In this document: one piece after another, positions 11,501 to 21,771 of the stretch
Layout: each line of letters starts with the position of its first letter
Numbering within the stretch: the first letter of the stretch is position 1
NCBI GenBank assembly: GCA_020137815.1
Contig: CM035350.1
Location: 6,347,697 to 6,411,696, forward strand
From: Hormiphora californensis
Lineage: Eukaryota; Ctenophora; Tentaculata; Cydippida; Pleurobrachiidae
Direction of reading: 5' to 3'
Length of the DNA: 64,000 bases
Program-made: the position numbers and the translations under genes
The notes under the pieces: model-generated
Told to the model about the DNA's origin: nothing
The model's input: only the letters and a program-made list of their open reading frames with translations
Databases searched by the model: none

Positions 11501-13737
11501 AGAATGAGATACCTACCTTTCCAAAACCCTGGTCACACTCAAAAACTGTGACGCTACTGTACGTGGTCTTGTCTGCTGTGTATGTTACTGAGGAAAAGAA
11601 AGGATTGTTGGTTGTCATGAAAATCACGTTTGGTCGTCTTAGGGGGTTCCCGTCTTAGGAACATTTCGAGAAACTAGCAAAATTGTTTTGGACAGGACAA
11701 TTAATCTGATATATCAGGAACAGATATCTCACTTGTGCCGGTTGTGGTTGTTGTGGCTCGTTTTGTAGTTGCCTTAGTTCCCGTCATAGTGATTTTGAAG
11801 TCTCCCAACCCGATTATGTACTTCATAGCCCTGATATGGAGTTGTATGATGACGTCATTAGAGTTGTATGATGACGTCATTAGAGTGGTATGATGACGTC
11901 ATTATCATGGTTAAACTAGGTGAGAGACGGGCAGCACCTGGTTCGAATTGCCCTGGTCTACAATATATAGGGTGATAACGAAGTAACGACAACTATAACA
12001 CACAACTTACGCGGTGAAATCTCCCAGGATTTCTTGGTCACCTAGGGAGCTGATTTGTTTGTAGGTGAAGTTAACCTGGATCTTTTCAGCACCGTACAGC
12101 GTGATGGTCTCACATTTCGTATCTGATGTCTTCATCTGGAACAATATGGTGTAATTATTGGAACACTCAACTAAACTAAAGAGTGGTAAGATTCAATCAC
12201 GATGCTGTTTAGGAACTCTAATTTGTTTCAAACATCCAGGACCTCCTTTCTACACCCATCATCAAGCTTCTTTGTTGTGCTAGCGGGGGGAGAGAGTGAG
12301 AGGCACGTCATGCTTCTACGAACCTCGCACGACTTGTTGGTAATACATGGTGTCAGTGCAGATTGGCTCTGAGACAACAAGTTGGAAATCCCTGTGTTTA
12401 GGTCACTCCGTTTATCACTATTACACGCCTCTGACACGTTCGCCCCATTAGACGTGAATACAACGCTGGTGACAGCTTCTCTCTCGATTGGGTCTACAAC
12501 CTTGGTGCAGATATCCGACCACTATAGTGGGGGTGGAGGGGGTTAGATATAGATTGGGGGTGGAGGGGGTTAGATATAGATTAGGGGTGGAGGGGGTTAG
12601 ATATAGATTAGGGGTGGAGGGGGTTAGATATAGATTAGGGGTGGAGGGGGTTAGATATAGATTAGGGGTGGAGGGGGTTAGATATAGATTAGGGGTGGTG
12701 GGGTTAGATATGATTAGGGGTGGTTGGGGGTTCGATATCTGGACTTATAGTGGTTCTGGGTTCCCTCTCGCTTCGGGGTGGCCGCGGGGTTCGCTCTCGC
12801 TTCGGGGTGGCGGGGGTTCTGCTCTCGCTTCGTGGTTGCGGTGTTTCGCTCTCCTTCGGGCTGGCGGGTGTTCGCTCCGCTTCAGGCTGGACGGGGTGTT
12901 CGCTCTAGCGTGGGGGTGGTGGGGCTTCGCTCTGCTTCTGGGTCGCGGGGTTCGCTCTCGCCTTTGTGTTGTGTCGGGGAGGTTCATCTCCTCGCTTCGT
13001 TGTGGTCTTGAAGGGTTCGTCGCTCGCTTCGGGGTGGGGGGGGGTGCTCTCTCTTGGGTGTGGTGGGGGTTCGCTCCGCTTCGGGGTGGCGGGTGGTTTC
13101 GCTCTCTCTTCGGGGTGGCGGCCGGGTTCGCCTCCGCTTGGGGGTTCCGGGGTTCGCTATCGCTTCGGGGGCGGGGGTTCGCGCTCGCTTCGGAGTGGAT
13201 GGGGGTTAGACTCTAACTTAGAGATAGATCAGACTGGGAGGAGATGGGTCAGGGGGGAAGGTAAAAAGTGTAACACATGACAGCTGTCTCCCTAACCCAT
13301 TTTCTTCACAGGTCCTGACTAATGGTTATACCTTAGCGTTGAAGTTATTTGCCGTCTGACCTGACCACCATCCTGTTTCGTTGTTACACGTCTGCTCCAG
13401 GTATTCACTTTCTACATTCCTATGAAAGGGGGGGTTGTGCACATAGTTCTGCACCTTTTTCTAATGTAATATTTTTTCATTATTTAGTTCCAAACCCGTC
13501 AAAGCTAGCTAACTTCCCCCTAATCGATACATTAGATATTCGCCCTTCTTGTAATAATCAGCTCCTTACTTAAAGCTGTATCCCTGATCAGTATCGCATC
13601 GTAGGTAGCAGGTTGTATTGTATGTCGTGACTGTCTTAATCTTCTCTTCCATTATCTTCGTCTCCACTTCTTTTACCCAATCTTTACAGTTCGTCCCACC
13701 GGCCTTGGTACAGTTCTTACCTGTGAGAGGGAGAGAG

Positions 13738-13804
<67 letters not shown>

Positions 13805-15579
13805 GAGAGACTGACGACAGTCAGATAGCGTGACGACCGAAGGAATGAAGCCCGATCTCCTGAGCTAGAGAGATATCTGCTAGGACGAGATAGACAGAAG
13901 CTGCACTCCGCTCCAAGTGGGTACTCGCAGGATACGCTTGTTTGTAGCCGTCTCGGCAGTATCCCCGCAGGGCTCATCCAGAGAGTAGACAATAGACAGA
14001 GACAGAGAGACTCTTCTTCCCTTAATTCGGGTACTCCATTATACCTGTGTTTGTAGCCCCTGTCTCGGCAGTATCCCCCGAACATACACAAGTCGTTTCA
14101 TTTTGTTTCACGGTCACCCACTCCTCTACTGTCTCATTGGTTACAATGGCGATGTTTTTACACTCAATTGTAGAATGTGAAATGGCAGTCAGGGTCAGGA
14201 CACACGGCTTACCCTCTGAAAGTGGGGGATTAAATTGACGGGGTGGGGGAATTAACGTCCTAGATAGTGTGGTGTGTGGTCCGGATTTCTAGTCCACTAC
14301 CGCTTGTCTTATGTAACGGCCCGGTGCGAAGAAGGGTGCGGGGTGTACACTAGGGGTTGCTAAGTCGGAATGAATCGCTATGCATCATATTTCCTGTTAT
14401 TCATTGGGTAATTATCTACAGATATCCGGAGTTTCAGCCCAAACGGTTGAGCCACTAAGGATCGCAAGCCACTTTTGTGACCCTTGTTTTTGCTGTTTAT
14501 TGCAGTGCGCATGGGTTGTATTCGTGTACATACGGTTGTATAGTAAAAAATTGGGTCTTTATAGTCAAATATCGCTATGCATCATATTTCCTGTTATTCA
14601 TTGGGTAATTATCTACAGATATCCGGAGTTTCAGCCCAAACGGTTGAGCCACTAAGGATCGCAAGCCACTTTTGTGGCCCTTGATTTTGGTGAAAAATCG
14701 GGAAAAAATCGAAAAAAATTTTAAAATTTCAAAATTTCAAAACACGGAAATTAGTTCATAGAACATCCCAATACATGTGCAAGACTTTAAAATTGAGTAT
14801 TCAAAAATTTCAACTTAGCAACCCCTGATTGTACAATGTATTGTACAATGTACTGATTGTACAGTGTACACTGTACACCGTACAATCAGTACATTGTACA
14901 ATACATTGTACAATCAGTGCCTGACAAACAGGAGCCAACGTTTTCATCATTTTGTTTTTAGAGGGGGTCGCTCAGGCTGTCTCCGTTCCCTCCCATCAGC
15001 ACAAGGCGTCAGGTGAACAGTCATCAAAACACAGAAGCGAACTTCCGGCAAAGTTTCCTGCTCAGGAACGAAGAGCAACCTCATCATCACGACTGATTCG
15101 GTTGTCTTTGGTAGAAGACTAAGGTGGGACACATACTGTAGAAATGATCCTAACGAGTATGGTCTTAATGTTGGAGTGCAGAAGCGGGGGATGTGACATA
15201 CCGAATAGAAACAATCCTTGTGTTCTAGTTAAAACTCTTTCTCAGCTTGATATATCTAATTTCATTTGCTCCATGCCACCTGGCTTTACAAGTTTCATTG
15301 ATATGTGCATGTTGGAAGACGCGTGTGTGTAAAGACTTCCTAGGAAGACTTCCTAGAAACATTGTACCAAAACTCATCATCATGGTTTCTTTCACCTCAA
15401 TTCTCTCTGTCTCTGCAGCACTTAACTTGGTTACCTTGGTTACGAAGTGAGAAGTCACCCCTACCCTAGCGGGGGGGGGGGGGGGGGGGTGATTTCATTA
15501 CCAAGCACTTACCGGATACAGTAAAGAGAAGACCAAGTAAAAGTACAGTGCCAAGGCACCACCACTTGCAAGCTACCAT
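5540..15579 (-). CDS. Receptor-type protein tyrosine phosphatase-like protein, predicted pseudophosphatase
   Basis: Single-pass receptor with one degenerate PTP domain, about 1,044 residues, 23 exons: 15579-15513, 14215-14045, 13720-13570, 13407-13332, 12521-12324, 12135-12011, 11830-11733, 11587-11513, 11260-11186, 11012-10918, 10732-10527, 10375-10315, 10186-10069, 9890-9662, 9598-9511, 9458-9131, 8991-8697, 6963-6801, 6630-6542, 6275-6166, 6028-5944, 5863-5736, 5644-5540. Exon 1 is a signal peptide. Exons 2-12 are Cys- and N-glycosylation-rich, including an ephrin-receptor-like CxxC...CKKC segment and a sushi-like end. Exon 13 is the TM helix. The PTP fold is kept (PYDVSRV, DYYNASYI, YIAAQTPL, MRDQRP), but the P-loop HCSAGxGRTG reads HSDVGSDWAS, the WPD loop reads WRED and the Q-loop Gln reads Ala. 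A 98-residue acidic insert (exon 17) and an acidic tail DDDDDDDEGG are unusual. The exon 14-15 join is one base out of phase unless a donor seven bases upstream is used. Confidence 0.88.
6454..6494. repeat. Short GGCGCC palindromic element, copy 1
   Basis: A near-perfect palindrome with arms CTGTCTGGCGGCGCTAA and TTAGCGCCGCCAGACAG in an intron of the PTP-like gene. Related copies lie at 11412-11488, 51969-52037 and 53330-53388. Confidence 0.85.
7002..7055. repeat. Dispersed palindromic repeat, GCATTGGCC family
   Basis: TGTCAGGCCAATGCTCTGAC begins the element, then CACAGTTCTC, AATGAGAATAGGGTCAGGC. The arms are inverted copies of each other. It lies in the intron between exons 17 and 18 of the PTP-like gene. 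Confidence 0.7.
7066..8640. other. Large intron of the PTP-like gene, no exon seen
   Basis: This part of the 1.7 kb intron holds a TG run near 7138 and a direct repeat of GATTACAAATCATGGGTTGC at about 8110 and 8234. The open frames in it resemble no known protein. Confidence 0.45.
10721..10785. repeat. 30-bp tandem duplication over the exon 11 acceptor of the PTP-like gene
   Basis: Two copies of GTTACAGACAACCT followed by a purine-rich stretch, spaced 30 bp. On the coding strand each copy is an acceptor plus GTTGTCTGTAAC. The second acceptor would add an in-frame stop. Confidence 0.75.
11050..11148. repeat. 22-bp minisatellite (about 4 copies)
   Basis: Tandem GTGGTTTAGGATAGGAATAC units in the intron upstream of exon 10 of the PTP-like gene. 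Confidence 0.85.
11412..11488. repeat. Short GGCGCC palindromic element, copy 2
   Basis: Arms CTGTATGGCGGCGCC and GGCGCCAGACAG surround a longer, diverged centre, next to exon 8 of the PTP-like gene. Confidence 0.65.
11843..11905. repeat. Three tandem units each with a CRE palindrome
   Basis: A 22-bp unit repeated three times, each with TGACGTCA (11850, 11872 and 11893), just upstream of exon 7 of the PTP-like gene. TGACGTCA is the full CREB/ATF consensus. A regulatory role is inference. Confidence 0.7.
12523..13205. repeat. G-rich minisatellites in an intron of the PTP-like gene
   Basis: About seven copies of a 27-bp unit with GGGGTGGAGGGGGTTAGATA at 12523-12730 are followed by many degenerate units of CGCTTCGGGGTGGCGGGG with TTCGCTCT up to 13205. 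Long open frames here come from the repeat, not from coding selection. The array starts right at the exon 5 acceptor. Confidence 0.85.
13726..13800. repeat. GA microsatellite
   Basis: A long uninterrupted AG run directly upstream of exon 3 of the PTP-like gene. On the coding strand it forms the polypyrimidine tract. Confidence 0.95.
14350..14930. repeat. Composite repeat with TIR-like ends and an internal tandem duplication
   Basis: Begins AGGGGTTGCTAAGT and has the inverse ACTTAGCAACCCCT near 14813-14826, as a terminal inverted repeat would. Inside, a segment of about 105 bp (TCGCTATGCATCATATTTCC to GCAAGCCACTTTTGTG) occurs twice, at about 14366 and 14569. It is followed by a TGTACAATG-based palindrome at 14829-14922. 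Confidence 0.7.
15469..15490. repeat. Poly-G run
   Basis: A homopolymer of about 20 G residues inside intron 1 of the PTP-like gene. Its length is likely unreliable. Confidence 0.9.
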
Positions 15580-15622
15580 GGTTCATTGCATCTTAACAAC
15601 ACATGCTTCCAGCTGGAAATAA

Positions 15623-15789
15623 TGACGTCACACACGTGATACAATTCAGACAAGATGACGTCACACGTGATACAATTCAGACAAGACATGACGTCACACG
15701 TGATACAATTCAGACAAGATGACGTCACACGTAATACAATTCAGACAAGATGACGTCACACGTGATACAATTCAAACAAGATGACGTCA
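15623..15789 (-). promoter_or_regulatory. Tandem CRE plus E-box array at the PTP-like gene promoter
   Basis: Six TGACGTCA palindromes lie at 15623, 15656, 15689, 15720, 15751 and 15782, 31-33 bp apart. Four of the first five units overlap a CACGTG E-box (TGACGTCACACGTG or close). One unit has CACGTAAT instead. The array sits 44-210 bp upstream of the inferred ATG. CREB/ATF and bHLH factors bind these words in animals. That they drive this gene is inference. Confidence 0.6.
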
Positions 15790-16171
15790 TAACAATGTTA
15801 GTAAAACAACATAACAAGCACACTATCTGCTATCACGAAATAAAAAGTTGTTTCATGGATTCTACATCCTTGCCCCTTTTAAACAGACAACATCTAGAGA
15901 CAGACACGGCCACTCTCCAGACAGAGAGAGGGAGGGAGAGATGAGGAAAGGCAAGGTAAAGTTGTGCTAGCTTTACCCTGAGTGTGTGTGTTTCACCAGA
16001 TCGGCTTACACGTGAACACACCGTACTACACACGGAACAGTGGAACACAACACAATACACGGTGGAGACTGGAGTGGTGGGTATTATATAGTGGATATAT
16101 TGGTGGAGTGGTGGGTATTATATAGTGGATATATTGGTGGAGTGGTGGGTATTATATAGTGGATCTATTGG

Positions 16172-16236
16172 TGGCCGCGCGAGCCAATCAGAGGGCTGGA
16201 TTTCGAAATTCTGGCCTCTAATTGGCTCGCGCGGCA
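16172..16236. repeat. Palindromic insert in a minisatellite
   Basis: Arms GCCGCGCGAGCCAAT and ATTGGCTCGCGCGGC enclose about 35 bp with TTTCGAAA at the centre. It interrupts the flanking minisatellite, and each arm contains a CCAAT box. Confidence 0.75.
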
Positions 16237-17435
16237 AAAATGACTAAAAATGAGTGTGAGTGAACCGAACCTTCCCGATAAGATAGAAAGCTAATTCCGG
16301 TTGCGTTGGATTCGTCTTGAAAAGCTGATTCAGAAAAGCTCCGTGCCTCATTTGGACCTTATACACCGTCAGACACTAGTGGTGGATATTATATAGTGGA
16401 TCTATTGGTGGAGTGGTGGGTATTATAAAGTGGAGTTATTGCTGGTAAAGATAGTATCATTTGTGTAGGTCTGAGAAAGAGGTGACCAGGGAGTGAGAGA
16501 TGCGAGGAGAGAGCTGTGTTTTAGGAGAGGAGAATATGTTGCTCGGGAGATGATGGGGAATCATCTCCCTGATATTCAATTAAGCTAAAAGTCCATTATT
16601 GAATGATCTTCATTAGCTACTTGTGATAACAAGGTGGATATATTAGTGTGTAGAGGGGATGGGAATTAGTAGTACCCATGAGATGCTGGTATGGTTCGAT
16701 CTAAGCATGGCTCTTACCAAGCTTGCAGCTGAATAAATTCGGTGTCCATGCCCAACTATGTATTCTCTGAGTTGGTACATGCCTAACATAATAGAAGTGC
16801 TAGATGGAATAGAATAGAACGTCTCTTTGTTCATCGTTCCGCCCGTCCAGGTAGTATAGTACTTTAAACGTGTCTGCATAAAACGTGTCTACATCTTTGT
16901 TTTCAAACTATTGGATGGTAAAGTACCGCAACTCTACCTGTTAACAGATTCACACCTCAGTTAGACCAAGTTAACTTCATGTCATCAAGGAGTTGCTTCT
17001 TCCAGTGTTTTAGTAGACTTAGAGCCTACCGACTGATGATGAAATATAAACACAGTGGTAGTAGACCGATAGACTATCGTAATGGACTTGCTATTATGAA
17101 CTATAGGCTACATGTATGCTTGAGACGTATGAGTTGCCTATGCTTGATCATTATTTCTTTCCCTAATATGTGAGCCATTTTACATCTTCATAACCCTGAT
17201 ATTTGCACTTGATACGAGCTTTTTGTTTTATTTTAATATTTTAATACAAGTTCAACATACATGGAATTATAAAATCATTCTTCGTTTACACATCGCGTAA
17301 AAACATCAGCCTCCTGGGCTTTAGACTCTCTCTCTCTCTCTCTCTTCCTCAGTCTCTCTCCATCTCTCTCTCTCTCTTCCTCAGTCTCCCTGTCTGTCTC
17401 TATCCCTCAGTCTGTCTCTATTCCACACTCCCTGT

Positions 17436-17991
17436 TCAATTGCAGTGATCAGAGTTGTCGAAGGTGTATCGGTGAAAGATAAGATACCCCACTGCATCGC
17501 CGAACAAAACCGCCAGGCATATCCACACGTTATACGTCATCACGACCAACATGAGAAAATAGGACATGGCCGTTTGTATCATCTGTAGAGCCGTCTGAGT
17601 GAGGTGTAGTTTCCAGTTGACCGTCCTCACCCTCAAACCCGTCTCCTCTGGGTGGGTGTTTCCACCCTCAGGGAGGGTGTTATACTGGGGTGATCCGCTT
17701 CTTCTCTCAGCTAACACCTTTGCTATCAGACTACTTGGTTCGGAACACTCACAGCTCTTCTGAACGTAGCCCCGGGTAAACTTGAGGCCCTGATAGAGGA
17801 TTGCCAGGACAAACCAACAGGCACATGTCCCGGCCATCCCTGCGGCAGTTTTGACATCCCAGAAATCAAAGAGACAGGTGACCTTAGGTGCTAACGTAGA
17901 ATGTCATCTGCATCATCATCATGTCCATCTCGTTACCACCACCCTCCATCTTCATATCATGGTTCATAGTATCGGTATTCATATACTGGTC
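17436..17991 (-). CDS. CTR-family copper transporter (SLC31)
   Basis: High-affinity copper import channel, a trimer in the plasma membrane. The Met-rich extracellular N-terminus starts at the ATG at 17982 and includes MDMMMMQMTFY. It is followed by TM1 (MAGTCACWFVLAILYQGLK), a cytosolic loop, TM2 with the copper-gating MxxxM (MLVVM) and TM3 with GxxxG (GDAVG). The stop is at 17436. The C-terminus ends HCN rather than the metal-binding HCH of human CTR1. An acceptor-like TTTTTACAG precedes 17991, so a 5' exon probably exists. The frame shifts at about 17886: one extra base separates the Met-rich part from TM1, making an apparent TAA stop. With that base ignored, both halves match the family. 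Confidence 0.85.
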
Positions 17992-19969
17992 CTGTAAAAA
18001 ACAATAGTTTAGTCGTACATGTGCCCTCGTACAAGCTCGAATAATTGGAATATTCACTTTACATTTTCAACGTCAGAGTTTTGGGCGGAACCATCTCTTC
18101 GAATAGCGCACTGATAATTGCAATAGATATGAAGGTGTCATGAACACATAATGTCAGCATCTATTTGCTAGAAAATATAATGCGTTAGTCGCACCAGGTG
18201 TCGAAATAGAGAGGGAGCAAATGCAATAGTAAAAAACACCGGTAGAGTTTGTGTCATTCAGAAAACGTCGACTATAAGATTATCTTTTGAAAATGTTAGA
18301 GCTAATTTTCTCGACCCTGTCTCGCCGCGTTTGAACAAAACAAGGTAATTAGAGCTACAAAATATTGGTTTAAAATTATTCTCTGAGCGTAAGATATGCA
18401 TGTTACACGCCGAGAAAATCTACGTGTATTGAGACATACTAGATCCGCTACAATAATGCAGTGTATAGGTCCGGGTGTTTAAAGTGCGGGGGCAGATGGC
18501 GCTGGTCGGACAGTGGAATTAGCTGTTAAACAACAAACAGTTGTTTGTTAGTTTAGTTGATCAGCTGGATATGATCCAACTAGGAGACAGACCTTTTAGA
18601 AATACATTAGTGAACAATCTGATGGTAGTAGTTGAGTTCAGCTTCCAATTCGATGCAGTAGGTATTGACCCTAACTAAAAGTAAAACTGAAGCATATTCA
18701 ACGTAGGTACGTAGAGATCAGATTCTGTAATAGGTAGTAAATTTATATCAGGCCACTCTGCAGCGCATGATGACATAGCCAGTAGCCAAGCAACCTGAAG
18801 GTCTAGTCGAGCAAGTAACAAGATGGAAGTGCTAGTGGAACCTCTTCATAAAGTCGTGACTAGGTGGATGGTCATGGGCATGGGTGGTTCTTATCGGTAG
18901 TTGCTACTTGGTCACAACGAAAAGTTCGTTTCAAATTACCAGTTTCTACACCAAGGTCCAAGCTTCTCTAACACTGCCAGGCCAATGCTCTGACCACAGT
19001 TCTCGTTCGCTTTGAAAGAAATGAGAATAGGGTCACTGGTCAGGCCAGGCAGGTGAGAAGAATCGTTGATAAAGTTGGGCATCGATCTTATCAACACGTT
19101 AAACAAAGAGATAGCAAATTTATGATAAAGCTTGACTCTGAAGCATCACGTGGCAGGAGTCAAGATATTGCCGCAGTTTTCGTTGAAACAATGCTGGAAA
19201 AACAAGCTTCTATGAAAGGTTTTATATACAATATGTACATGAACATGAAAGATTTTATTTAAATTATTGGTCAGTAAACGAATATATTGAGGCCCCTCGG
19301 TATTATATACCTATACAGGATATATAATAGGATATCCTAAAGAGCTGCAAAATTCACAAAGCTTTTAGGAATTAGGATGACATTGAACACCTGCTATCTC
19401 TCTCTCTCCTCTCTCTCTCTCTCCTCTCTCTCTCTCTCCCCTCTCATTCTCTCCCCTCTTTTATTATCAAATGTTCACAGGAACTCATAGTTTTCGGGAC
19501 AAGCAAGTCTCTAATTTCAGTGTATCATTTTTATCAATGCTGTTTCTGGGAAACGGTTGAATAAGATTATCTATGAGTCACACGATATATGCGAAACGCA
19601 AAATTGATATGACTTTTCACATACAGAATCATATCAGACTTGAGCATGTTTATATGTAGAAGATGAATTTCAACAGGATCAGGAAGGTGTAACAAAGATT
19701 TTCTCGAGCGTCGTTTATACACTTGGCCTTGATCAATACCTCGATACGTGCATTGAGCAGTATACAACTGTTAAGTTTTCATGTGTTGCAGTCAGAATAA
19801 ACATCTCATATTTCATCACAAATATTTGACAATTGATCAATCACAAACTGAAACACATAAACATAAAAGTATATCTCTCGACAGAAAAGTGTCTCACAGG
19901 GGCCATTTTAAAGTCAGCCAGCTGCTTCCCCACTACTTTGTGTAAAGGTAGAACTGCTTGTTAAGAGAA
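17992..19969. other. Intergenic region, upstream of CTR gene
   Basis: Mostly AT-rich sequence with a GCATTGGCC-family palindrome (18974-19046) and a CT tract (19395-19460). A 69-codon open frame at 19053-19262 resembles nothing recognised. Any 5' exon of the CTR gene should lie here. Confidence 0.4.
18974..19046. repeat. Dispersed palindromic repeat, GCATTGGCC family
   Basis: CTGCCAGGCCAATGCTCTGA starts the left arm. GTTCTCGTTC, GAAAGAAATGAGAATAGGGTC and GGTCAGGCC follow. It is the most similar copy to 7002-7055. Confidence 0.7.
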
Positions 19970-20062
19970 CTACAGGAAGAGGTATGTGAGAGGTAGAGCG
20001 ATGAGGAGGAAGATGGAGGGTAGTGAGGTCTTGGCATCGTTACAAAGTTCCTCTGTGCATTC
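19970..20062 (-). CDS. Possible last exon of a GPI-anchored Ly6/uPAR-like protein (partial)
   Basis: A 30-codon minus-strand segment reads ECTEELCNDAKTSLPS and then a hydrophobic stretch to LTYLFL and a stop. The C..xLCN ending is typical of the last β-strand of three-finger LU domains, and a spacer followed by a hydrophobic end is typical of a GPI-anchor signal. A weak acceptor (GTAAAG) lies at its start. Earlier exons would fall in the low-quality stretch 20090-21720 and could not be found. Confidence 0.35.
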   Translation of the reverse strand, partial: ECTEELCNDAKTSLPSIFLLIALPLTYLFL

Positions 20063-21771
20063 CTTTACATCAACAGGGAAATTTGAGCGAGGGGTAAAAG
20101 AAAATTTGCCGGACGGAGGGAGAATTTTTTTTTTTTTAGGACTTGCCAACAAATGGGGTTATGGTCAGGAACACTAGCTGTCCCGGGCCATCCTACGGAT
20201 TTATTATATATGTAGTAACATTGGGGGACAAATTAGGGATGAGTCGGACAGTGTACTTACTACTTAATTTATACTTGGGCAAATTTCCATGATCCCGGAA
20301 AAGGTGTACAATTCCCTTTGGTTTTCTTTCAGAGACCCCACATAGTTTGAAGGGCAGCAGCTGCGCCCACCAGAGCCCCCCAAACAATTTTAAAAAACTC
20401 TATATTAAGATAAAAGTTGGTAAAGTATTCAGAGATCACTGGATTATATTGATTCGGCTTACACCCCGATTATACTGCATAGACCGGGGTTTTCCCACGC
20501 GATTTTTAAGGAAAAAAAGAGGGGGGCCCAATGGGGGTGGTTCAAGAAACCGAACCCCCTCTTAGGCCCAGCAGTAAAAATTGCCTAACAATAACAGCAG
20601 AACTGCAGGGGAGGGTTACAGTTTTTTTTGAAACATTTTGAGCGCAGGACTTTCCTGTGGGTAGGAGTTCTCACTTCCCCCACCAAAAGGGGGTATAATA
20701 ACAAGAGAAGGGAAAAAAAGAAAGGCAGAGAAAGAGTTTTGAAACGTGTTAGCTCAATTTGTTTAAGGCACGGAAAAAAATTCGTGTATATAATTTTTTT
20801 TTCCTGCCTTAAAAGAAGAGAGGGTGAGAGATTGAGCCCATCCCCTACCCGAAGCTCTAGTACCACATTAATACGGCAAGGTTTTAACGCCGTAAGGGAA
20901 AAAGCGTGATAAGGAATCTCTGAAATTATTCTGAGACGATGTGACGGAGTGGTAGAGTAATTTTTAGGGGGCATTATTATGGCGGTGGTCAGGTTTTAAA
21001 TGCCTTTTTTCAGAAAAATAAGAGAGAGGGGGGAAAAAGGGGGCAGAGGGGGGTTTTTAAAAAGAACAAACCAAAAAGAGGATAAACTTTAGGGGGGCCC
21101 CTTTTTAAAGGCTTTCTCCCTTCTCTCCTCTCTCTACCGTTATTTTTTCTCCTTTCGCCCCTTAACCTACACTTTCCTCCCTTTCTCTTCTTTCTCTCTT
21201 TCTTGTCCTTTTTTCCCTTTTTTTTTTTTTTCCTTTCCCCCGCTCATTTTTCAATTTTACTTTTCCAAGCCCCCCCGTTTTGTTGGGGGTACTTAGCATT
21301 TTTTTTATGTTTTGAGTTTTTTAAATCTTGACCTTCTTTTTATATTTTACTAAAGTTTCTCTAGGAGAATACATGCCTGCCTCACCTCGACCCCCCTCAT
21401 TCATTTATGCTTTTTTTTAAAACGTCCCAATTCTTTTCCTTCAGTCCCCTATAAACCCAAATAAGCCCATTAAAAGAGATGGTTTAGAGAAGGTTCAGGT
21501 TTTCCTCAAATGTCATTTCCAATACCGGGTTGTTTCTTTTTCCAATCCAAATTTGACCACTCCCAGTGCCTGTATGATTTCTCGTTCACTGCCCACCAAC
21601 TATTCAAAACGCTTTTTCTTGGGGTTATATCCCCTCATTTCTCTCCCTCACGATATTTTGGGGGCCGTTTTAAAAAGGGGAACCCAAAAAATTTTTTTTT
21701 AAAGGGAAAAATTTATACACCTCTCTCTCCCTATTGTAGCTCCCTCGATCTCTCCCTCAACAACTGCAACC
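20063..21771. other. Low-quality or degenerate region before the EF-hand gene
   Basis: From about 20090 to 21720 the base texture changes: frequent homopolymers (runs of 5-12 identical bases such as TTTTTTTTTTT and GGGGGGCCC) and no coherent exons or repeats. It looks like uncorrected or mis-assembled sequence. Normal texture returns about 50 bp before the EF-hand start codon. Confidence 0.5.

Larger units (their letters stand above)
15580..17435. other. Intergenic region upstream of the PTP-like gene
   Basis: Holds the CRE/E-box array (15623-15789), a 43-bp minisatellite of GGTGGGTATTATATAGTGGA units (about 16071-16168, resuming 16381-16440) interrupted by a palindrome (16172-16236), and a CT-rich tract at 17322-17400. 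No gene was recognised; short open frames at 16643-16879 resemble nothing known. Confidence 0.5.

Noticed and set aside
12488-13216. 242-codon Gly/Arg-rich open frame
   Set aside because: It is the G-rich minisatellite in an intron of the PTP-like gene; no domain, and the flanking exons splice over it.
15623-15789. CRISPR-like regular repeats
   Set aside because: Units are contiguous tandem copies without unique spacers, in a eukaryotic promoter; not a CRISPR array. The same holds for 41690-42523.
17880-17990. Tiny intron to explain the CTR frame break
   Set aside because: The only way to restore frame by splicing would need an intron of about 13 bases or would remove the Met-rich copper-binding segment; a single extra base is simpler.
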